8,112 nt of DNA from CAZRIE01 sp964600075 (GTDB lineage Bacteria > Bacteroidota > Bacteroidia > Flavobacteriales > Flavobacteriaceae). Location of the stretch: positions 1 through 8,112 of the forward strand of contig CAZRIE010000154.1 in NCBI GenBank assembly GCA_964600075.1, read 5' to 3'. Positions within the stretch are counted from its first letter, which is position 1. Each line of letters opens with the position of its first letter. Below the pieces are notes generated by a model that did not search any database, was not told the DNA's origin, and was given only the letters and a program-made list of their open reading frames with translations. Shown in pieces: positions 6,387 to 8,112 of this stretch. Made by a program: the position numbers and the translations under genes.

Positions 6387-7292
6387 TTAAGAATTGTTGC
6401 CAGAAATACCCCCCTTTAATGCCTCGAACCCTGAAACTACATCAAAAAGTTCCTCATCAATGGAGCTTTGGCGCAAGCGGTGGTAGGTGTGGCCAAGATC
6501 CTCTAACAACTCCCCTATGTTCTTTTCGGCACGTTGCATGGCCACCAAACGACTGTGGTTTTCGCTCGCCAATGATTCAGCGCACGCTTGGTACAGGGTT
6601 ACAAATAGGAATTCTTCAATCAACTTTGCTATGATGACCTTCCCATTCCCAATGATTTGTGGTATTTTTTTCGTGGGCCATTTTTGTTGTGACAGTTCTT
6701 TTCGCCATTTCTCATCCAAGGGTAGCAACCTCTGACAAGTAGGTTCATACAAAGCCCCGGGCATAGAACGATTGTAAAAGATGTAGAATTCATCCAAGCT
6801 TCCTTGCTCATGACTTTCTTGAACATTTAAGAGAATAGAACCTATTAAGGCCGTAACAGTGGTAATTGCGCTCGGGAGCGTAAATTTTTCGGTAACATTC
6901 TGACCCGCATCAAGCAAAAGCAATGGTATTCTGGCACCGATGGTCCAAATTTCCTTTGCTTCTGACATTTTATTGAGATAACTGGAAACATAGCTGGTGA
7001 GGGAATCATTAAATTGCCCTACAAAGCCCTGGTCCGAACCGAAAACAATGGCGCAAATTGATTTTTCTTTTTTTCCATTGGCTCCTTCCAGTTCGTTTAA
7101 TAGTACTATTTTGTTAGTCTCAAAGTAGGCAATAATACCGAGTGCGACCGTTTTGTTATAATCTCCCAACGACTCCACGGCCTTTTCATATTGCCCAATA
7201 TTCGAGGCTGCCATGGCTTTCATAGTCCGCACAATCGAATTTAGCTCCCCTGCACCCTTTAGTTTTCTACTTAAGCTTTCTAGGGTCTGCAT
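6387..7292 (-). CDS. atpG: F-type ATPase gamma subunit, alternate (N-ATPase) type
   Basis: This is the 301-residue central stalk subunit of an F1Fo ATPase. The N-terminal helix (ESLSRKLKGAGELNSIVRTM, then KAMAASNIGQYEKAV) and the C-terminal helix (SRLVAMQRAEKNIGELLEDL, then GHTYHRLRQSSIDEELFDVVSGFEAL) form the antiparallel coiled coil that turns inside alpha3beta3. The last stretch matches the usual AMxxAxxNAxxLIxDLxxxYNxxRQ pattern. The middle Rossmann-like domain includes AIVFGSDQGFVGQFND (83-98), where ordinary gamma has SDRGLCGxFN. The wording of both ends, particularly SIVRTMKAMAASNIGQYE, resembles the alternate F-ATPase gamma found in laterally transferred N-ATPase operons rather than the housekeeping subunit. 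It is the last gene of the operon. The start ATG overlaps the alpha stop by one base and has a good GAGGAA Shine-Dalgarno site. The C-terminus is complete. Confidence 0.9.
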   Translation of the reverse strand: MQTLESLSRKLKGAGELNSIVRTMKAMAASNIGQYEKAVESLGDYNKTVALGIIAYFETNKIVLLNELEGANGKKEKSICAIVFGSDQGFVGQFNDSLTSYVSSYLNKMSEAKEIWTIGARIPLLLLDAGQNVTEKFTLPSAITTVTALIGSILLNVQESHEQGSLDEFYIFYNRSMPGALYEPTCQRLLPLDEKWRKELSQQKWPTKKIPQIIGNGKVIIAKLIEEFLFVTLYQACAESLASENHSRLVAMQRAEKNIGELLEDLGHTYHRLRQSSIDEELFDVVSGFEALKGGISGNNS

Positions 7293-8112
7293 TATGATTC
7301 CTCAGGTTTTGTAAGGGTTGTATTTTGCAAAGGAAACAAAGCTTCCTTTGCACTTTTCAAAATCGTTTCGCGGTCATCTGTATTCAAAATTGATTCGGAA
7401 AGTAGCCGCTGTACCAACTCTTTGGGAAATTCCGCTACTGTTTTGAGCAGCTCGGTCTCTGCAAGCTGTATTTTGTTAATCGGAACTTGGTCAAAAAGGC
7501 CATCCATTAGGGCGAGCAGTACTATAATCTGTTCTGGAACAGACAAAGGCTGAAGTTCCTTTTGTTTAAGACACTCCCTTATGCGTTTACCATGTTCAAT
7601 AATAGCCCTTGTGTTTTCATCAAGGTGAGAACCAAAACGGGCAAAAGTTTCCAACTCCTCAAATTGGGAGAAGGCGAGTTTTAAATTGCCAGTTATGGAA
7701 TGATATGCCGGCAATTGTGCCTTTCCGCCCACACGTGAAACGGATTTGCCTACATCTATAGCTGGTAAAATACCTAATTCAAATAGTTTTGGGGAAAGAA
7801 AAATCTGTCCGTCCGTAATCGAGATCAAATTGGTAGGAATATAGGCCGATATGTTTTGGGCTTCAGTTTCGACAATAGGCAAAGCACTTAACGAGCCACT
7901 CCCAAGTTCCTCGCTTAAATGGGTGGAGCGTTCCAATAATTTCGAATGGATGTAAAAAATATCGCCTGGGAACGCTTCCCTGCCTGGTGGCCTTCTCAAT
8001 AGCAGAGATAGTTCGCGATAGGCCCTGGCATGATTGGTAAGGTCATCGTAAACAATTAATACATCTTTGCCCTGCTCCATAAAATATTCCGCAATACTCG
8101 TAGCGGCATATG
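7292..8112 (-). CDS. atpA: F-type ATPase alpha subunit, C-terminal part (cut by window edge)
   Basis: The last 272 residues of an F1 alpha subunit are present, and the frame stays open to the right edge (YAATSIAEYF precedes the methionine at 8080), so the gene starts outside. Visible marks are the Walker B strand DVLIVYDD, the following RELSLLLRRPPGREAFPGDI, IYIPTN-like SAYIPTNLISITDGQIFLSP, and SVSRVGG, whose Arg is the finger that reaches the catalytic site in beta. The C-terminal helical domain follows and ends in KPEES-stop. The Walker A loop lies beyond the window. Together with gamma it forms the end of an ATPase operon. Alpha-then-gamma order is shared by standard and N-type operons, so the type is judged mainly from gamma. 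Such accessory ATPases are thought to work as ion pumps, many of them for sodium; the ion cannot be judged here because the c ring is not in view. Confidence 0.93.
   Translation of the reverse strand, partial: YAATSIAEYFMEQGKDVLIVYDDLTNHARAYRELSLLLRRPPGREAFPGDIFYIHSKLLERSTHLSEELGSGSLSALPIVETEAQNISAYIPTNLISITDGQIFLSPKLFELGILPAIDVGKSVSRVGGKAQLPAYHSITGNLKLAFSQFEELETFARFGSHLDENTRAIIEHGKRIRECLKQKELQPLSVPEQIIVLLALMDGLFDQVPINKIQLAETELLKTVAEFPKELVQRLLSESILNTDDRETILKSAKEALFPLQNTTLTKPEES
7298..7303 (-). promoter_or_regulatory. Shine-Dalgarno site and TAATG coupling for gamma
   Basis: On the minus strand GAGGAA stands 5 nt before the gamma ATG, inside the last codons of alpha, and the alpha stop and gamma start share one base (TAATG, 7294-7290). 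This suggests translational coupling that keeps the alpha and gamma levels matched. A purine-rich GAGGAA site is stronger than the A-rich leaders of the other genes in the window, consistent with an operon of foreign origin, although one site is weak evidence. Confidence 0.6.

Noticed and set aside
1..8112. CRISPR arrays, tRNA or rRNA genes, insertion sequences, toxin-antitoxin or defence genes.
   Set aside because: No regularly spaced repeats, cloverleaf, transposase-like ORF with terminal repeats, or defence-type domains were seen on either strand.

Overview
The window reads as chromosomal DNA of a flavobacterium (Bacteroidetes). The evidence is moderate to low GC, A-rich leaders in place of strong Shine-Dalgarno sites, Bacteroidetes-type TAnnTTTG promoter elements, and protein sequences of a marine-Flavobacteriaceae flavour. 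The genus is an inference and cannot be fixed from the sequence alone.

Layout, left to right. Positions 1-226 hold the regulatory region of a small universal stress protein gene (227-658, +), including a 26-bp palindrome and a -7 element. Positions 703-1176 (-) carry a decayed lipoprotein gene whose reading frame is broken at homopolymer runs. Positions 1177-1403 are a spacer with a second palindrome and -7 element, which drives a two-gene unit: an AhpD-like carboxymuconolactone decarboxylase protein (1404-1757, +) and a 128-residue helical protein of unknown function (1783-2169, +). Positions 2170-2630 are not empty. They hold the wreck of an ABC1/UbiB-type kinase gene and an unidentified ORF tail. 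Next come a complete alpha-glucan phosphorylase of the GT35 DUF3417-containing type (2631-5168, +) and two tandem paralogues of the pyridoxamine-phosphate-oxidase-like FMN-binding split-barrel family (5245-5700 and 5840-6292, +). Converging from the right on the minus strand is the end of an F-type ATPase operon: alpha subunit (cut by the right edge) and gamma subunit, joined by a TAATG overlap. The gamma sequence looks like the alternate, laterally transferred N-ATPase type. The 94-nt convergent gap 6293-6386 has T-runs but no convincing hairpin. Positions 1-149 show no gene I can support.

The most informative signal is regulatory. The stress-protein gene and the AhpD-like gene each have a palindrome with core TGA-N6-TCA, the half-site spacing of CRP/FNR-family operators. 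In both, the palindrome centre lies exactly 29.5 bp upstream of the first base of a TAnnTTT(G/A) -7 element, and neither promoter has a recognisable -33 box. This is the geometry expected of an activator bound near -41. Together with the gene content (stress protein, thiol peroxidase-like protein, glycogen mobilisation, FMN split-barrel proteins, accessory ATPase), it suggests a low-oxygen or redox/energy-stress island. That functional reading is inference. I see no wholly new system; the points of interest are the shared promoter architecture, the two decayed genes, the uncharacterised 128-residue partner of the AhpD-like protein, and the duplicated split-barrel genes.
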